Notes: generated from the letters alone by a model not told the origin. A DNA stretch of 64,000 nt from Streptomyces rubellomurinus (GCF_000961885.1 NZ_JZKH01000019.1:1-64000); one strand, 5' to 3'. Positions 8,717 through 16,698 are shown, counted from the first letter of the stretch. Translations and numbers: made by a program.

Positions 8717-10522
8717 TCAGTGGCGGGGCACCGCGAGCGCCGTCACCTGCTGCTGTTGCAGGTGGCCCGGGTTGGTGCCGTCGTCGTAGGTGGTCACCGA
8801 GGTGGTGTACGCAGTGCCGCCGCCGATCGTGTTGCCGAAGTAGTCGCCGATGAAGGTGTCGGAGCCCTCGACCGGCGAGTCGAGCTGCGGGTCGAAGGAG
8901 TGCGCGCTGAGCCGGATGTTGTGGCCGAGCGGGGTGAGCGTCGGGTCGTAGAACTGGGCGCTGGTGTTCACGCAGTAGTCGGCGGCGCCGTAGGGCGCGC
9001 CGGGGTGCTTGGGGTTGGCGGTGTCCAGGGCGAGCCCGGCGGCCCGCGCCTCGGCGGTGCCGGCGGCGGGGCAGGCCAGGCGCCGGTCGTAGAAGGCGAC
9101 GCTGACGGTGCCGTCCGGGCCGGTGGCCAGGTTGGGCTGGAACTCGTCCACCGGCGCGGCGTTGTCGTTGACCCGGACGGGCGCGCTCCAGCTGGCGCCG
9201 CCGTCGTACGAGGCGGTCAGCAGGACGTTGACGACGCCGGTGGCGTAGTCCTCGTACGCGACGTACAGCGGGTAGTGGCCGTTCACCGGCCGGCCGCCGA
9301 GGGTGAAGGTGTCCTCGATGCCGTCGCGGAAGGTGGTGTTGGCGTAGGAACCGGGCGGCGGGGTGATGGTGCCCGGCAGGGTCGAGACGGTGGACCAGGT
9401 CCGGCCGCCGTCTGGCGAGGCGTCCAGGAAGATCTGGTCGCAGCAGAACCGGTGCGCCGGATCGGAGTTGGTGAGGGTGGTGTACACCGTGCCGTCCGGG
9501 GCGACGTGCGGCAGCAGGTAGGTGGCGCCCTGCGGCGTGCCGGCCGGCTCGGGGAGCACCTGCGGGGCGGACCAGTCGGTGTGGGTGCCGTCCGGGCGGG
9601 CGTCGGCGTACGCGAAGTACGGCACCGCGGTCTTGTCGTGGAAGTCCACCCACATCGCGTAGACGCGGTTCAGGTGCGGGCTGCCGGGGTTGGTGTCGAT
9701 GGTGATCCACTGCTTGTCCGGGCCGTTGCCGATGCTGTCGTAGCTCGCGACGGAGTCCGGGTGCCCGGCGTGGGTACTGACCCACTGGGTGGCGGTGGTG
9801 GCGCCGTGCGGGCGGACCGCGACCGAGATGACCTGCGAGGGGACGGCCGGGTCGGGCTCGCGCGCGGTGCCGACGCCGAAGTCGTGCGAGCCGTCCGCGT
9901 TGTAGAAGAACTGGTAGGGCAGCAGCAGTGAGTAGTAGTTGCCCCAGGTGTCGAACGCGCCGACCGGGTCGGTGTTGTCCGTCCAGCCCTCGTAGCCGGG
10001 GATGTGGCCCTGCACCGGCCAGCTGCGCCCGCCGTCGAAGGACTCGAAGAAGCCCAGCAGGTGGTTGTAACCCTCGGCGCCGGCAACCCACTTGGAGGCG
10101 CCGATCAGGTGGTTCGGGTTGGTCGGGTCGATCCGCAGGTCCGACTCGGAGTGCCCCTTGACCAGCATCGGCGTGGCCGCCGGGTAGCCCGGGTTGCTGC
10201 CCGCCTGGCTGGCGTACGGGCCGGCCGCGCCGGTGTCCTCGCCGGTGGTGGCGCCGGAGGCCGGGCAGGGCGTCATGCCGCTGTAGCCCTCGGCGGGGCC
10301 GCTGTTGGCGCCGTACGGCACCTCGGGGCGGTAGCAGCTGACGGCGGCCGAGGTGGCCTGCACGTTGCTGACGGCGTTGGCGGCCTGGCTCGCGGCGTAG
10401 CTGTCGTCGCTCTGGACGCCCTGCGGCAGCGCGGGGCCGGCGGCGGCCGAGGAGGCGGGGGAGAGGAGGGAGAGGCCGAGCAGGGCCGGGCCGACCAGCA
10501 GGGCGATTCTTCGACGGCGCAA
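8717..10522 (-). CDS. secreted sialidase/BNR-repeat-like beta-propeller protein
   Basis: 601 residues starting at a TTG with AGGAGGA just upstream. An RRRR n-region, a hydrophobic core (IALLVGPALLGLSLLS) and an Ala-rich cleavage region form a Sec signal peptide. The mature part carries three Asp-box (SxDGGxxW-type) motifs, ESFDGGRSW, ASPDGGRTW and ASYDGGASW. These are typical of sialidase-fold propellers, although they do not by themselves prove glycosidase activity. Pairs of Cys residues (CYRP, CPAS, CCDQ, YCVN) suggest disulfides outside the cell. It is convergent with the GNAT gene. Confidence 0.8.
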   Translation of the reverse strand: MRRRRIALLVGPALLGLSLLSPASSAAAGPALPQGVQSDDSYAASQAANAVSNVQATSAAVSCYRPEVPYGANSGPAEGYSGMTPCPASGATTGEDTGAAGPYASQAGSNPGYPAATPMLVKGHSESDLRIDPTNPNHLIGASKWVAGAEGYNHLLGFFESFDGGRSWPVQGHIPGYEGWTDNTDPVGAFDTWGNYYSLLLPYQFFYNADGSHDFGVGTAREPDPAVPSQVISVAVRPHGATTATQWVSTHAGHPDSVASYDSIGNGPDKQWITIDTNPGSPHLNRVYAMWVDFHDKTAVPYFAYADARPDGTHTDWSAPQVLPEPAGTPQGATYLLPHVAPDGTVYTTLTNSDPAHRFCCDQIFLDASPDGGRTWSTVSTLPGTITPPPGSYANTTFRDGIEDTFTLGGRPVNGHYPLYVAYEDYATGVVNVLLTASYDGGASWSAPVRVNDNAAPVDEFQPNLATGPDGTVSVAFYDRRLACPAAGTAEARAAGLALDTANPKHPGAPYGAADYCVNTSAQFYDPTLTPLGHNIRLSAHSFDPQLDSPVEGSDTFIGDYFGNTIGGGTAYTTSVTTYDDGTNPGHLQQQQVTALAVPRH

Positions 10523-10975
10523 GGCGGATCCTCCTGGGAGGGGGAGCGACGGCCCCGGGCGAGGCTCGACGACCGTAGTGAGGGCACGGTCACGACAACA
10601 AGGGAGGAGCAAGGAAGTTGACGCTCCATTGGCGCGCGTGAGGGGAGTGCTTTCCCTGCGGCTGCCCGTTGTCGGGCTGCTCGCCGCCGGGCCGGGGCGC
10701 CCCACCTGGCGCGGGGGCCGACCGGACGACCGGGCGGTACGGACCAGGGGGGCGCTGTGGGCCGGTCGGGTGAGGCGCGGGAACGACGTGCGGGAACGCG
10801 GCCGACTGCGGTCCGTCCGCCGCAGGCCACCGCAGGCCACCGCAGGCCACCGCAGGCCACCGCGTCCGCCGAGTGGCGGGCCCCGGACCCTTCGCACACA
10901 GTGGGACGTACCCGGGCGAACGTCTCCACGCCACCCGTGTGGGGTCGTCCCCGCCGTGATCAGCGAGGAGGATTC
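10523..10975. other. 453-bp intergenic region, promoter zone of the RiPP operon
   Basis: No convincing gene is seen. The region separates two divergently transcribed units (sialidase-like protein leftward, RiPP operon rightward). It holds a four-copy 10-bp tandem repeat at 10821-10860 and a good ribosome site (GAGGAGG) near 10965 for the small peptide gene. The promoter of the peptide operon must lie here. Confidence 0.5.
10821..10860. repeat. four perfect tandem copies of CGCAGGCCAC
   Basis: Four head-to-tail identical 10-bp units, with a partial related sequence (CGTCCGCCG) on each side. The 10-bp period equals roughly one helical turn. The array ends about 115 bp before the small peptide gene. 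It may be a multi-site regulator-binding array or merely a slippage-prone simple repeat. Confidence 0.85.
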
Positions 10976-11080
10976 GTGGAAGACATCCGAGACACCACCG
11001 AGGTCGAGATCGAGGCCCTGGAGCCCGTGGAGGAGGAAGACCTCCCCGAGTTCGCCCTGATGGTCGACGTTCCCGACTGA
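10976..11080 (+). CDS. putative RiPP precursor peptide (34 residues, acidic)
   Basis: GTG start with GAGGAGG eight bases upstream. The product is 34 residues, very rich in Glu/Asp, with a leader-like first part (VEDIRDTTEVEIEALEPVEE) and a hydrophobic C-terminal segment FALMVDVPD ending in Asp. There is no Cys, His, Ser or Thr in the last 20 residues, so azoles, lanthionines and His hydroxylation are unlikely there. Asp, Val, Pro and the amide backbone remain as possible modification sites. It is immediately followed by HExxH hydroxylase, YcaO and methyltransferase genes. The role is inferred from size, ribosome site and context. Confidence 0.7.
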   Translation: MEDIRDTTEVEIEALEPVEEEDLPEFALMVDVPD

Positions 11081-11178
11081 ATCAGGCGCACCTGACCGGA
11101 CTGCGGCGCCGCCGGGCGCCCCCGGTGCGGGGCCGGGCGGCCGTCCGGCCCCGCACCCATGAGGAGAGGGTCACGCCC

Positions 11179-12210
11179 ATGCAGGTCGCCCCCGACGCGC
11201 GGACCGCCCGCGAGGACGAGCGTGCCGTGCTCGCGCTGGTGCGCGCCGGCCTGGCCCGGGCGCTGCCGAGCACGCCCCTTCCGCCGGGCGACGCGATCGC
11301 CTACCCCGGCTACCACGCCGCCGCTCACCGGGCGCAGCGCCTCGCGCGCCGTGGCGACACCAGGCAACTGGGCTGCCTGGACGGCGAGTTGCGCGATATC
11401 GGTGCCCGCGCCACGGCCAGCGCGGCCCGGGCCGCCCGGCGTTCGGAGGGTGGGCCCTGGCCAGTTGACCTTCCCCCGGCGGAGGAGCACCTGACGGCGA
11501 GCCTGGACCGGGCCCGCGTGAGCATCCCGCCACGGCCCGACCGCGCGGCCGAGCTCGCCGCACTCGCCGTCACCCCCTGGGGCACCCGCCACGGGCTCGT
11601 GTTCGACGACGCCGTCCGCCTCCTGGACCGGGTCTGGCCGGAGATGCTCGCCGAACTCGGCGCCGTGGTACGGCAGGTGGCACTGCTGGACGGCTGGGGC
11701 ATCGACGGCTTCACCGACTTCACGGTCCACGGGGTGGTTTTCGTGAACGGCGCCCGGGTCCTCCCGGACGACCGCGGCCCGGCGCTGCCCGCGCCGCTTC
11801 CCCTGGTCGAGGCGCTGGTCCACGAGGGCACCCACAACCGCTGCGACGCCGCCGCGGTGACCGCACCCTTCCTCGCCGGCGCGCCCGGCGCGCCCGACGC
11901 GCCCGGTGCGGCCGGTGCGCCGTCCGCACTGCTCCGCACGCCGCTGCGCACAGACCCGCGCCCGCTGACCGGCCTCTTCCAGCAGGTCGTGGTGCTCGCC
12001 AGGAGCGTCCTGCTCTACGAACGGCTGCTGGCCGCGCCGGACGCGATGCGGGGCGGCGCCCGAGCCGCCGCCGTAGCCCGGCGCGACCTGCTCCTCGCCC
12101 AGGGCCTCGACGGCTGCGCCACCCTGGACGGCCGGCGCGGGATGCTCACCGACCACGGCCGCGCGGTCGCCGCCCAGGCCCGCCAGGCGCTGGAGCGGGC
12201 CGGACGATGA
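11179..12210 (+). CDS. HExxH-motif peptide beta-hydroxylase-like protein (RiPP maturation)
   Basis: 343 residues. The C-terminal half has LVHEGTHNR (His215-Glu216-x-x-His219), then about 35 residues later PLRTDPRPLTG (Arg257, Arg261). This is the signature spacing of the HExxH-domain family found in RiPP clusters, where some members are alpha-ketoglutarate/Fe(II)-dependent beta-hydroxylases of Asp or His rather than proteases. There is no signal peptide. The ATG at 11179 has GAGGAGAG about ten bases upstream; an upstream ATG at 11125 lacks such a site. Its stop overlaps the YcaO start (ATGA), so the two are coupled. The target is probably the 34-residue peptide. Confidence 0.75.
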   Translation: MQVAPDARTAREDERAVLALVRAGLARALPSTPLPPGDAIAYPGYHAAAHRAQRLARRGDTRQLGCLDGELRDIGARATASAARAARRSEGGPWPVDLPPAEEHLTASLDRARVSIPPRPDRAAELAALAVTPWGTRHGLVFDDAVRLLDRVWPEMLAELGAVVRQVALLDGWGIDGFTDFTVHGVVFVNGARVLPDDRGPALPAPLPLVEALVHEGTHNRCDAAAVTAPFLAGAPGAPDAPGAAGAPSALLRTPLRTDPRPLTGLFQQVVVLARSVLLYERLLAAPDAMRGGARAAAVARRDLLLAQGLDGCATLDGRRGMLTDHGRAVAAQARQALERAGR

Positions 12211-13418
12211 CCCGCGAATCCGATAGCCCCTGGCCGGTGCAGACCTTCGAGCCGTACCCCGCCGCCCCCGGCCTGTACTTCGGCCGCACCGCCGCCCGGT
12301 CCCCGGCGTTCTCCGCGAACGACGCGGCCGGCGGCACGTCCGTCCTGATCGGCGCCGCGGCCGGGACGGACCGCGCCGGGGTGGCGGTGCGCGCCCGCGG
12401 CGAACTCGCGGAGCGCGTGGGCAACGTGCTGGCCGGCCGTCAGGCCGAGGCCGGCGGGCGGGTCGGCGGCCTCGTGGGCTCCCACGACGCGTTGCGCCGC
12501 GCCGGCGCGCCCGTCCTCGACCCGGCGGCCTGGCCCGAACTGTCGGATACCGCTCGCGAGTTGCGGGCCGCCGAGCTGTTGTGGGTGCCCGGCCAGTCCC
12601 TCACCGGCGGCGGCGAGGTCCTGGTCCCGGCGTGCGCCGTCTACCTGGCGCACCGCCCGCCGTCCGGCTGTGCGGCCCCGCTGCGCCCGGGTTCCACCGG
12701 GCTGGCCGCCCACCGCAGCCGCCCCGAGGCCGAGCGGCACGCCGCCCTGGAGGTGCTGGAGCGCCACCTGCTGTGGCAGGCCTGGTACGCGGACGGCGAG
12801 CGGACCCGGCCCGCCCGGCCCGTCCTGGCGCCGCCGCTGCTGGCCGCGCTGACGGCACTCGGGGCGGTGGCCACCTTCCTGGTCCTGCCCGGCCCCGCCG
12901 GGACGTCGTGCGTGCTCGCGTGCGTGCACGCGCCGGACGGGACCGGGCAGACCTTCGGGGCCCGGGCCACGGCTGGTCCGGCCGACGACACGGCGGCGCA
13001 GGCGGCCTGCCAGGAGGCGCTGATGGTGCGCTGGAGCCTCGGCACCCCGGCCGCCCGCGACGCGTGGCGGCATATGCGGGCCACCGGCGGCGGCGCCCCG
13101 CCGTACGGGCCGCTGGAGCACGCGCTGTACGCGTTCCACCGCCAGGACGGCCTGGCCCACCTGCGCGCCGGGAGCACGGCGGCGGCCCCCTCGCGCGGTG
13201 GGGGCCGACCGCCCGAGCCGGCCCGCGCGCTCGCCGACCTCACCGGGGAGGACGTGGTCCTGGTCGACACCACCGCGGCCACCGGATCCCGGGGCCCGGG
13301 CGGTGCCGAGGCCGTCGTGCGCCTGGTCGCCCCCGGCGCCCGCCGGCTGCCGGCCGACGAACGCGCCCAGCGCCTCCCGGCCCGCGCCCGGACCCGACTG
13401 CCCCACCCGCTCGGCTGA
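12207..13418 (+). CDS. stand-alone YcaO-domain protein
   Basis: 403 residues with YcaO hallmarks. GSTGLAAHRS is followed by EAERHAALEVLERH, with Ser171, Glu174, Glu182 and Glu185-Arg186 matching the ATP/Mg-binding helix. A second helix has AAQAACQEALMVRW (Glu270). A late strand (VVRLVAPGARRLP) leads to the Pro-rich C-terminus PHPLG, similar to the C-terminal proline motif of azoline-forming YcaOs. Family role: ATP-dependent activation of a peptide amide, giving azoline, thioamide or amidine/macroamidine. No E1-like/Ocin-ThiF partner or TfuA gene is adjacent, so it would have to work alone. The precursor C-terminus has no Cys/Ser/Thr, which argues against azoline formation. Confidence 0.75.
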   Translation: MTRESDSPWPVQTFEPYPAAPGLYFGRTAARSPAFSANDAAGGTSVLIGAAAGTDRAGVAVRARGELAERVGNVLAGRQAEAGGRVGGLVGSHDALRRAGAPVLDPAAWPELSDTARELRAAELLWVPGQSLTGGGEVLVPACAVYLAHRPPSGCAAPLRPGSTGLAAHRSRPEAERHAALEVLERHLLWQAWYADGERTRPARPVLAPPLLAALTALGAVATFLVLPGPAGTSCVLACVHAPDGTGQTFGARATAGPADDTAAQAACQEALMVRWSLGTPAARDAWRHMRATGGGAPPYGPLEHALYAFHRQDGLAHLRAGSTAAAPSRGGGRPPEPARALADLTGEDVVLVDTTAATGSRGPGGAEAVVRLVAPGARRLPADERAQRLPARARTRLPHPLG

Positions 13419-13450
13419 CACGCCCCGCCCCCAGCAAAGGAGTTGCCGCC

Positions 13451-14206
13451 ATGTCCGTCGACGCCGCCACGCAGCCCTCGGCCTCGTACGCCACACGGTT
13501 CGCCGAACGCTACGACGCCTGGTTCGGCCACTCGGCCCCCACCGAGGACACCGTCGCCCTCCTGGCCGGGCTCGCCGGCCCGGGCCCCGTCCTGGAGCTC
13601 GGCCCCGGCACCGGCCGGGTGGCACTGCCGCTGGCCGCGCGCGGCCTGGAGGTGCACGGCGTCGAGGGCTCCCGGGAGATGGCCGCCGAACTGCGCCGCC
13701 GCCCCGGCGGCGACCGGATCCGGCTGACCGTCGGCGACTTCACCGAGGTGCCGGTCGACGGCCCGTACACGCTGATCTACCTCGCGGGCGGCACGTTCTT
13801 CGAGATCCCCTCCCAGGAGGCGCAGCTGCGCTGCTTCCAGGCGGCGGCCCGTCGGCTGGCGCCGGGCGGGGTGTTCGTGTTCGACGCCCTGCTGCCGGAG
13901 ACGGTGTGCGCGCCGCAGTCGGCCGGCGGCCGGGTGCTGCCGACCGCGGACGGCTCGCTGGTCGTGCGGCACCGGTAGATCGACCGGGCGGCGCAGCGCT
14001 ACGAGTCGCACTACCTGGTCACCAGCGACGGCCGGTTGAGCCACGTCCACGTCCGGTTCCGCTACGCGGGCTGGGGCGAGCTGGACCTGATGGCGCGCCT
14101 GGCCGGTCTGCGGCTGCGGCGCCGGTACGGCGGCTGGGCGGGCGAGCCGTTCCGGGACGGGTGCGCGTACCACGTCTCGGTGTACGAGCGCGCGGACCGG
14201 GCCTGA
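13451..14206 (+). pseudogene. class I SAM-dependent methyltransferase interrupted by an in-frame amber codon
   Basis: The ATG at 13451 follows AAAGGAG. The frame encodes a class I methyltransferase: LAGPGPVLELGPGTGRVALPLA is the SAM-binding loop, then VTVGDF-like and LAGGTFFE motifs. At 13976-13978 a TAG stops the frame after 175 residues, yet the same frame runs on without a break to TGA at 14204-14206. That continuation encodes the expected C-terminus (AGWGELDLMARLAGLRL, then YGGWAGEPF and HVSVYER). The full frame would be 251 residues, a normal family length. The options are a nonsense mutation, a one-base sequence error, or readthrough. It is the fourth gene of the RiPP operon, so methylation of the peptide is its likely role if expressed. 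Confidence 0.8.
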
Positions 14207-14219
14207 GCGGGGGCGGGCC

Positions 14220-14612
14220 GTGATCCTGCACGCCGTGGTGACAGGCGGTGCCCTGGTCCTGCTCGGCCTGTTCGTCCGCTGGGGTGTGCGGACGTCACCG
14301 CACCGCCCGTTCTCGTGGGGCATGTACTCGGGGTCGTCCAAGGGCTTCCTGTGGACGTCGGGGGAGGGGGACGGGCGGCGGCGGCCGGTGTGCCACCACG
14401 AGCTCGGGCTGGCGCCGGAGGGCCACCTGCTCACGCTCACGGAGCTGCACCGGCTGCTCGGCACCACGGCGCCGCAGGTCCGCTTCGAGGGCCTGATCAT
14501 CGGCTCGACGGGCGACTGGCGGATCCGCTACGAGGGCCGCCTGCTGGCCGCACCCATCCCGCCCGGCGCCGGACATGCCCGACTGGTCGCCGCACTACGG
14601 GAGTTGGAGTGA
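14220..14612 (+). CDS. small membrane-anchored protein, partner of the downstream HTTM-like protein
   Basis: 130 residues with one N-terminal membrane segment (LHAVVTGGALVLLGLFV). An RPFSWGMYSGSSKG stretch follows, recalling the P-F-S-x-x-M-F/Y-S pattern seen in small proteins paired with HTTM/DoxX-like membrane proteins. The rest is soluble and of unknown function (HRLLGTTAPQVRFEGLI, RYEGRLLAA). The GTG at 14220 lies 13 bp after the methyltransferase TGA, and the stop overlaps the next GTG (GTGA), so it is coupled to it. Not assigned to a named family. Confidence 0.6.
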   Translation: MILHAVVTGGALVLLGLFVRWGVRTSPHRPFSWGMYSGSSKGFLWTSGEGDGRRRPVCHHELGLAPEGHLLTLTELHRLLGTTAPQVRFEGLIIGSTGDWRIRYEGRLLAAPIPPGAGHARLVAALRELE

Positions 14613-15460
14613 CCGTTGCTTCACGTGCCTTCACGGCCGCCGTCTGCTGCCTCGTGCTCGCCCTCGCCTGGCGGGCCGGGCTGGTGCTGCTCGACCACCG
14701 TGCCGTCCGGCGCGGCTACCCGGGGGCCGGCGCCTACCGCGTCGGCCGGGGCTGGTCCGGGCCGGACGCCTGGGCCGGCCAGTGCCGCCGGGCCCTGGTC
14801 GGGCTGGCGGCGGCCGCCGTGCTGCTGCCCGTCGCCGTGCTGCCCGGGTCGCGGGCGGCGGCCGGTGCGGCGCTGCTCGCCTGCGGCACGGCCGGCGCGT
14901 GGATCCTGCTGGACCGGGCGCCCCGGTTCACCGGCGTGTGCCTGCTGGTGCTGCTCGCGCTGGTGGCCGTGCGCGAGGTCGGGGTGCTGGCCGGGGTGCG
15001 GGTCGGGGGTGAACCGTCCGCCGCGCGGATCGGCTTCCTCGCCTCGTTCTTCGCCGCGCAGATGTACCTGGTCGCGGGCCTGCGCAAGGTGCGCTCGCCC
15101 CAGTTCATGAGCGGCCGGGTCCTGATGGACAACATCGCGTACAACGCCTGGCAGGCCGCGGCCGGGAGCCGCGAGTTCCTCCCGGTGCCGAGCCTGCCCC
15201 GCCTCGCCGTCGCCCTCGACGCCCCGGTGTTCCGCGCCGCCTGCCGGGCCGCGGCCGTCGCCACGGCCGGGGTCGAACTCACCCTGGGTCTGGGCGCCCT
15301 GGGCCTGTTCCCGGGCGCGGTCACCGTGCTGCTCGCCGTCCCCGCCCACCTGGCGTTCACCGCGATCAGCCCGCGCCGCATCGTCCCCTTCTCGGCGGCG
15401 TCGCTGGGGCTGCTCCTGCTGGCCGCGTCGCATCCGCTGCTGAGCGGGCCCGGGTGGTGA
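14609..15460 (+). CDS. multi-spanning HTTM/DoxX-like membrane protein
   Basis: 283 residues with about seven hydrophobic segments. FFAAQMYLVAGLRKVRSPQF and GRVLMDN resemble the K-s-p-x-f-x-G-x-v-l region of HTTM (vitamin K-carboxylase-like) and DoxX-type membrane proteins. There is no sign of a dedicated exporter in this operon, so this protein and its 130-residue partner may act in export, immunity or electron transfer to the maturation enzymes. All three are inference. The GTG start overlaps the preceding stop, and it is the last gene of the RiPP operon. Confidence 0.6.
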   Translation: MTVASRAFTAAVCCLVLALAWRAGLVLLDHRAVRRGYPGAGAYRVGRGWSGPDAWAGQCRRALVGLAAAAVLLPVAVLPGSRAAAGAALLACGTAGAWILLDRAPRFTGVCLLVLLALVAVREVGVLAGVRVGGEPSAARIGFLASFFAAQMYLVAGLRKVRSPQFMSGRVLMDNIAYNAWQAAAGSREFLPVPSLPRLAVALDAPVFRAACRAAAVATAGVELTLGLGALGLFPGAVTVLLAVPAHLAFTAISPRRIVPFSAASLGLLLLAASHPLLSGPGW

Positions 15461-15474
15461 GCCGGCGGGTCGGG

Positions 15475-15759
15475 CTACTTGCGGCGGGCGAGCTTGCGCT
15501 CGGCCTTGAGCAGCAGGGGCATCAGCGCGTAGCTGACGACCGGGACGACCAGGGCGGTCATCACCAGGGTCCGCAGCGCGATCGGCAGGCTGCCGAGGTA
15601 GGGGCCGAGCAGCAGGAAGGCGGCGGTGATGGTCGGGTAGACGGCGAGCCAGGTCAGCAGCGCCCGGCGGTGCGCGGACGGCATGGCCGGGGTGGTGGGG
15701 GCGATCAGGACGGCGGGGGCTGCGGTGGCGGGTGCGGCGGTGATGGTGTCGGTGCTCAT
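15475..15759 (-). CDS. small two-helix membrane protein
   Basis: 94 residues: an Ala/Thr/Pro-rich N-terminus, then two membrane segments (LLTWLAVYPTITAAFLLLG and LVMTALVVPVVSYALMPLL) and a basic tail (KAERKLARRK). The C-terminal part resembles the membrane tail attached to some antibiotic-biosynthesis-monooxygenase-domain proteins, but that domain is absent. The ATG at 15759 has GGGGAGGAA upstream. It is divergent from the TetR gene with two identical-type palindromes between, so it is the likely target of that repressor. Confidence 0.7.
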   Translation of the reverse strand: MSTDTITAAPATAAPAVLIAPTTPAMPSAHRRALLTWLAVYPTITAAFLLLGPYLGSLPIALRTLVMTALVVPVVSYALMPLLLKAERKLARRK

Positions 15760-15799
15760 GACGTGTTCCTCCCCTTGGCGAGCGGCTGGAGAGCGAATC

Positions 15800-15859
15800 T
15801 CCAACTCGTTGGTTGGAGTTTGGCAGAAGGGGCCGCAGATGTCCAACCGTGCGGTTGGA
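15800..15859. promoter_or_regulatory. two TetR-type operators TCCAAC-N6-GTTGGA
   Basis: Perfect half-sites TCCAAC and GTTGGA with a 6-bp spacer occur twice, at 15800-15817 and 15842-15859, with centres 42 bp (four helical turns) apart. The second is nearly palindromic through the spacer as well. They fill the divergent gap between the small membrane protein and the TetR gene, and the second ends 21 bp before the TetR start. The placement strongly suggests autoregulation. Confidence 0.7.
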
Positions 15860-15880
15860 GATTTGGGTTAGTCTTGGGAC

Positions 15881-16468
15881 ATGGCTTGGGACACCGCACG
15901 CACACAGCAGCTCCTCCTCGACGCCGCCGTCGAGGAGTTCGCCGAGTTCGGCCCGGACGGCGCCCGGATCGCCCGGGTGGCCACCCGGGCGGGCGTGAAC
16001 AAGGAGCGGATCTACCAGTACTTCGGCGACAAGGAGCAGCTGTTCTCCGCCGTGCTGAGGTCCGAGCTGGGCAAGCTGGCGGAGGCGGTGCCGATGGTGC
16101 TGGACGAGGGGCAGGACCTCGGCGACTACGCCGGCCACGTCTACGACCACCACACGGCGAGCCCGCACTTCTCCCGCCTGCTGGCCTGGGAGGGGCTGCA
16201 ACGCGGCACGGAGGACGAGGAGTTGGCGGCCGGGCTGTACCGGGCCGCGCACCTCGGCGAGAAGGCCGCCGTCGTGGCGGCCGCTCAGCGGGCCGGGCTG
16301 CTGGCCGACGACGTGGATCCCGGGCGGACGATGTTCGCGGTGATCGGCCTGGTGAACGCCTGGTTCACCCTCCCGCAGATGGTCCGCCTGCTGCTCGGCG
16401 GCGCGGCGGACCCGGCCGCGGACCGGGCGGCCCTGGTCACCCTGGTCCGCCGGATGACGAAGCCCTGA
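15881..16468 (+). CDS. TetR family transcriptional regulator
   Basis: 195 residues. The N-terminal TetR helix-turn-helix is clear: LLLDAAVEEFAEFG, ARIARVATRAGVNKERIYQYFGDKEQLF. The C-terminal ligand domain is of the 190-200-residue class and begins with a helix after VLRSELGKL. It starts at the ATG at 15881, just after the second palindrome. It probably represses itself and the divergent two-helix membrane protein. The inducer is unknown. Confidence 0.9.
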   Translation: MAWDTARTQQLLLDAAVEEFAEFGPDGARIARVATRAGVNKERIYQYFGDKEQLFSAVLRSELGKLAEAVPMVLDEGQDLGDYAGHVYDHHTASPHFSRLLAWEGLQRGTEDEELAAGLYRAAHLGEKAAVVAAAQRAGLLADDVDPGRTMFAVIGLVNAWFTLPQMVRLLLGGAADPAADRAALVTLVRRMTKP

Positions 16469-16507
16469 GGCCCCTGAGGGGGCATGCGAACCCGCGGAGC
16501 CCGTGGA

Positions 16508-16536
16508 GTGGGAAGTCGGCCAGGCCGACTTCCCAC
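16508..16536. terminator. hairpin, member of the GAAGTCGG repeat family
   Basis: A perfect 13-3-13 inverted repeat, GTGGGAAGTCGGC-CAG-GCCGACTTCCCAC, 40 bp after the TetR stop. The same core (GAAGTCG...CGACTTC) recurs at 18856-18890 and 33878-33910, always between genes. It probably serves as a terminator here. Confidence 0.65.
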
Positions 16537-16698
16537 CCGGTTGTGCCGCCGCATGTGGAGTACGAACTCACCGACCTCGGGCGGTCGTTGCGTGAGGCGT
16601 TGCAACCCCTGCTGGTGTGGGGTGAGGCCCATCTCGACGAAGTCGACGCAGGCGGCGCCTCGCCCGGGAAGGGCGAGGCGCCGCTCGACAGGGCTTAG
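16537..16698 (+). pseudogene. C-terminal remnant of an HxlR family regulator
   Basis: An open frame beginning immediately after the hairpin encodes PVVPPHVEYELTDLGRSL followed by a helix ending WGEAHLDEV. This is the characteristic wing and C-terminal helix of HxlR-type regulators (VPPrVEYsLTelGrsL). The N-terminal winged-helix part and any start codon are missing. The gene is therefore truncated, with the repeat hairpin at the break point. Confidence 0.65.

Noticed and set aside
10821..10860. CRISPR-like array
   Set aside because: The repeat units are directly contiguous 10-mers with no spacers and no cas genes.
10976..15460. Thiazole/oxazole-modified microcin (TOMM) cluster
   Set aside because: YcaO is present, but the precursor tail has no Cys, Ser or Thr and there is no E1-like or dehydrogenase partner.
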